DNA from: RUG11783 sp964599695 | GTDB taxonomy: Bacteria; Bacillota; Clostridia; Oscillospirales; Ruminococcaceae | Length of the DNA: 5,052 bases | Reading direction: 5' to 3' | NCBI GenBank assembly: GCA_964599695.1 | Contig: CAZRGP010000062.1 | Span: 1-5,052 of the forward strand | Shown here: piece after piece, positions 3,959 through 5,052 of the stretch | How the letters are laid out: each line of letters opens with the position of its first letter | Numbering within the stretch: the first letter of the stretch is position 1 | Program-made: the position numbers and the translations under genes | The notes under the pieces: generated by a model | What the model was told of the DNA's origin: nothing | The model's input: only the letters and a program-made list of their open reading frames with translations | The model's database searches: none

Positions 3959-5052
3959 CTAGACGTTAAATTTAAATTCTACGACGTCGCCATCTCGCAT
4001 GACGTAGGTCTTGCCTTCGGTGCGAAGCAAACCGGCTTCGCGAACGGCTTTTTCGGAACCGAGACGAGCGAGATCGTCGTAATTGCAAATTTGTGCAGCG
4101 ATGAAGCCGCGTTCAAAATCAGAGTGAATGGCGCCAGCGGCCTGGGGTGCAGTGGAGCCTTGCTTGATGGTCCAGGCACGGCATTCTTTTTTGCCGGCGG
4201 TGAGGAAAGATTGCAAACCGAGGGTCTTGTAGGCGGCTTTGATGAGCTCGCCGAGGGCGTCATTTTCCACGCCGTAGCTCTCGAGAAATTCTTTTTTCTC
4301 TTGGCGGGACATGCCGGCCATTTCTTCTTCGAGTTTAGCATTGACAAAAATGGCTTGCTCAGTGGCGCCAGAACGAACGGTTTTCGGTCCGCTTCGCTCG
4401 CGCCCGTCGTTACGGGGCTCACTCGCTATCTCGCTCCCGTTGTCGCGAACGACCTCGAACCGTTCGTTCTTGGCACTAACGAGCTCGCAGAGTTTACTTT
4501 GCAAATCTCGATCAGTGAGGCCTTTTTCGTCGACATTGAACATATAAATGACTGGCTTTTCGGTGAGATAAGGGATAGATTCGTCAGCGGGGTCCTTTTT
4601 GCGCTTGGCATCGACTTTGGCACGGGTTTCTTCGTCGGCGAGTTGGAGCTCAAGGTTAATAATATCGATGTCGTCTTTGGCTTGGGCGACGATGTCGTCT
4701 ACAAGTTTTTGGTCGGCGCGGAGGATGTCGTCATTTTTAAAGGCGCGAACGACATGGCAGATGGCTTGACATTCGCGGATGTGAGCGAGGAATTTGTTGC
4801 CGAGACCCTCGCCTTTTGAAGCGCCAGCGACAAGGCCGGCGATGTCGACAAATTCTACGGTGGCGGGGACGATTTTGTCGGTGTCGTAGATTTTGCCGAG
4901 AACATCCAGACGCTCGTCGGGGACGGGCACGATGCCGACATTTGGCTCAATGGTAGCAAAAGGATAATTCGCGGCGAGCGCGCCAGCGTTTGTGAGTGCG
5001 TTAAATAATGTGGATTTGCCGACGTTTGGGAGGCCGACGATACCGATCTTTA
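3959..5052 (-). CDS. ychF: YchF/OLA1-type redox-regulated ATPase, N-terminus cut off at window edge
   Basis: YchF is an Obg-family P-loop protein that binds ribosomes and prefers ATP. 363 residues are visible, starting with KIGIVGLPNVGKS; only a few residues should be missing. In-window numbering: G1 GLPNVGKS (6-13), switch region FATIEPN (31-37), G3 DIAG (69-72), SKGEGLGNKFL (78-88), G4 NVDE (172-175, replacing NKxD and explaining ATP preference), G5 region IFVNAKLEEE (234-243), and a C-terminal TGS domain (about 281-363: TAGKKECRAWTI, APQAAGAIHSDFERGF, DGDVVEFKFNV). Two features are odd. Residues 193-228 are an extra 36-residue block encoded by a palindromic DNA element. The helical arm between LADEET (138-143) and KPVIYM (165-170) has only about 21 residues, against roughly 75 in E. 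coli. The gene converges on the upstream surface-protein gene and shares its terminator. Its promoter is outside the window. Confidence 0.96.
   Translation of the reverse strand, partial: KIGIVGLPNVGKSTLFNALTNAGALAANYPFATIEPNVGIVPVPDERLDVLGKIYDTDKIVPATVEFVDIAGLVAGASKGEGLGNKFLAHIRECQAICHVVRAFKNDDILRADQKLVDDIVAQAKDDIDIINLELQLADEETRAKVDAKRKKDPADESIPYLTEKPVIYMFNVDEKGLTDRDLQSKLCELVSAKNERFEVVRDNGSEIASEPRNDGRERSGPKTVRSGATEQAIFVNAKLEEEMAGMSRQEKKEFLESYGVENDALGELIKAAYKTLGLQSFLTAGKKECRAWTIKQGSTAPQAAGAIHSDFERGFIAAQICNYDDLARLGSEKAVREAGLLRTEGKTYVMRDGDVVEFKFNV
4367..4474. repeat. 108-base palindromic element inserted in frame in ychF
   Basis: The outer arms are GCCAGAACGAACGGTT (4367-4382) and AACCGTTCGTTCTTGGC (4458-4474). 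They are inverted repeats over 16 base pairs with one bulged base. Pairing continues inward imperfectly (GGTC..TTCGC with GCGAA..GGACC), and a small hairpin CCCGT-CGTT-ACGGG lies at 4403-4416. The element is exactly 36 codons. Removing it restores the YchF-like reading ELVS-A-TEQAIFVNAK. TGGC occurs at 4363-4366, just outside the left end, and again at 4471-4474 at the right end, so it could be a short target duplication. In 4381-4440 I count 24 C and 15 G (65% GC) on the plus strand, whereas samples elsewhere have G above C. This fits a mobile or repeated palindromic unit; no second copy is in the window. Confidence 0.75.

Noticed and set aside
4367..4474. Intein, intron or CRISPR repeat as the nature of the ychF insert
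   Set aside because: 36 residues are too short for an intein and lack splice motifs; there is no intron-like core and no array of repeats with spacers.
4091..4819. Long open frame of 242 codons on the plus strand opposite ychF
   Set aside because: It is the antisense shadow of the well-supported ychF frame and shows no independent domain, promoter or ribosome binding site.

Overview
This window looks like a piece of a small, streamlined bacterial genome, most likely from the Candidate Phyla Radiation (Patescibacteria) and best matched by eye to Candidatus Saccharibacteria (TM7). The assignment is an inference from the style of the L19, RNase HII and YchF proteins, the compact housekeeping layout, and genes whose only visible start signal is a promoter -10 box directly upstream of the ATG. 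No in-frame TGA occurs in any of the six reading frames called here, so there is no sign of the TGA=Gly code used by Gracilibacteria and Absconditabacteria. All five visible primary stops are TAA or TAG.

Left part (1-907): the C-terminal end of RuvC (Holliday junction resolvase), then a 137-base gap holding a consensus sigma70 promoter, then complete RuvA. RuvA also has an extended -10 box exactly 6 bases before its ATG, which predicts a leaderless mRNA. RuvB is not in the window.

Middle part (908-2502): a promoter with a 5' leader and Shine-Dalgarno site drives rplS (ribosomal protein L19 with an acidic C-terminal extension). A TAATG overlap follows, leading into a single reading frame that joins RNase HII (rnhB) to a YraN/UPF0102 nuclease-like domain.

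Right part (2503-5052): a second TATAAT-N6-ATG gene encodes a 450-residue membrane-anchored surface protein with a predicted right-handed beta-helix. It converges on ychF (minus strand, 5' end cut off by the window edge) and the two share a bidirectional terminator. ychF is the most unusual locus. A 108-base element with 16/17-base terminal inverted repeats sits in frame between the G4 and G5 GTPase motifs and adds 36 residues. It resembles in concept the Rickettsia palindromic elements that insert inside genes. The same protein also has a much shortened helical arm compared with E. coli YchF.

Functionally the window combines recombination and DNA maintenance (RuvC, RuvA, RNase HII-YraN), translation (L19, YchF) and one probable surface protein. 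The plus strand is G-rich over genes on both strands, which suggests it is the leading strand and ychF is on the lagging strand.
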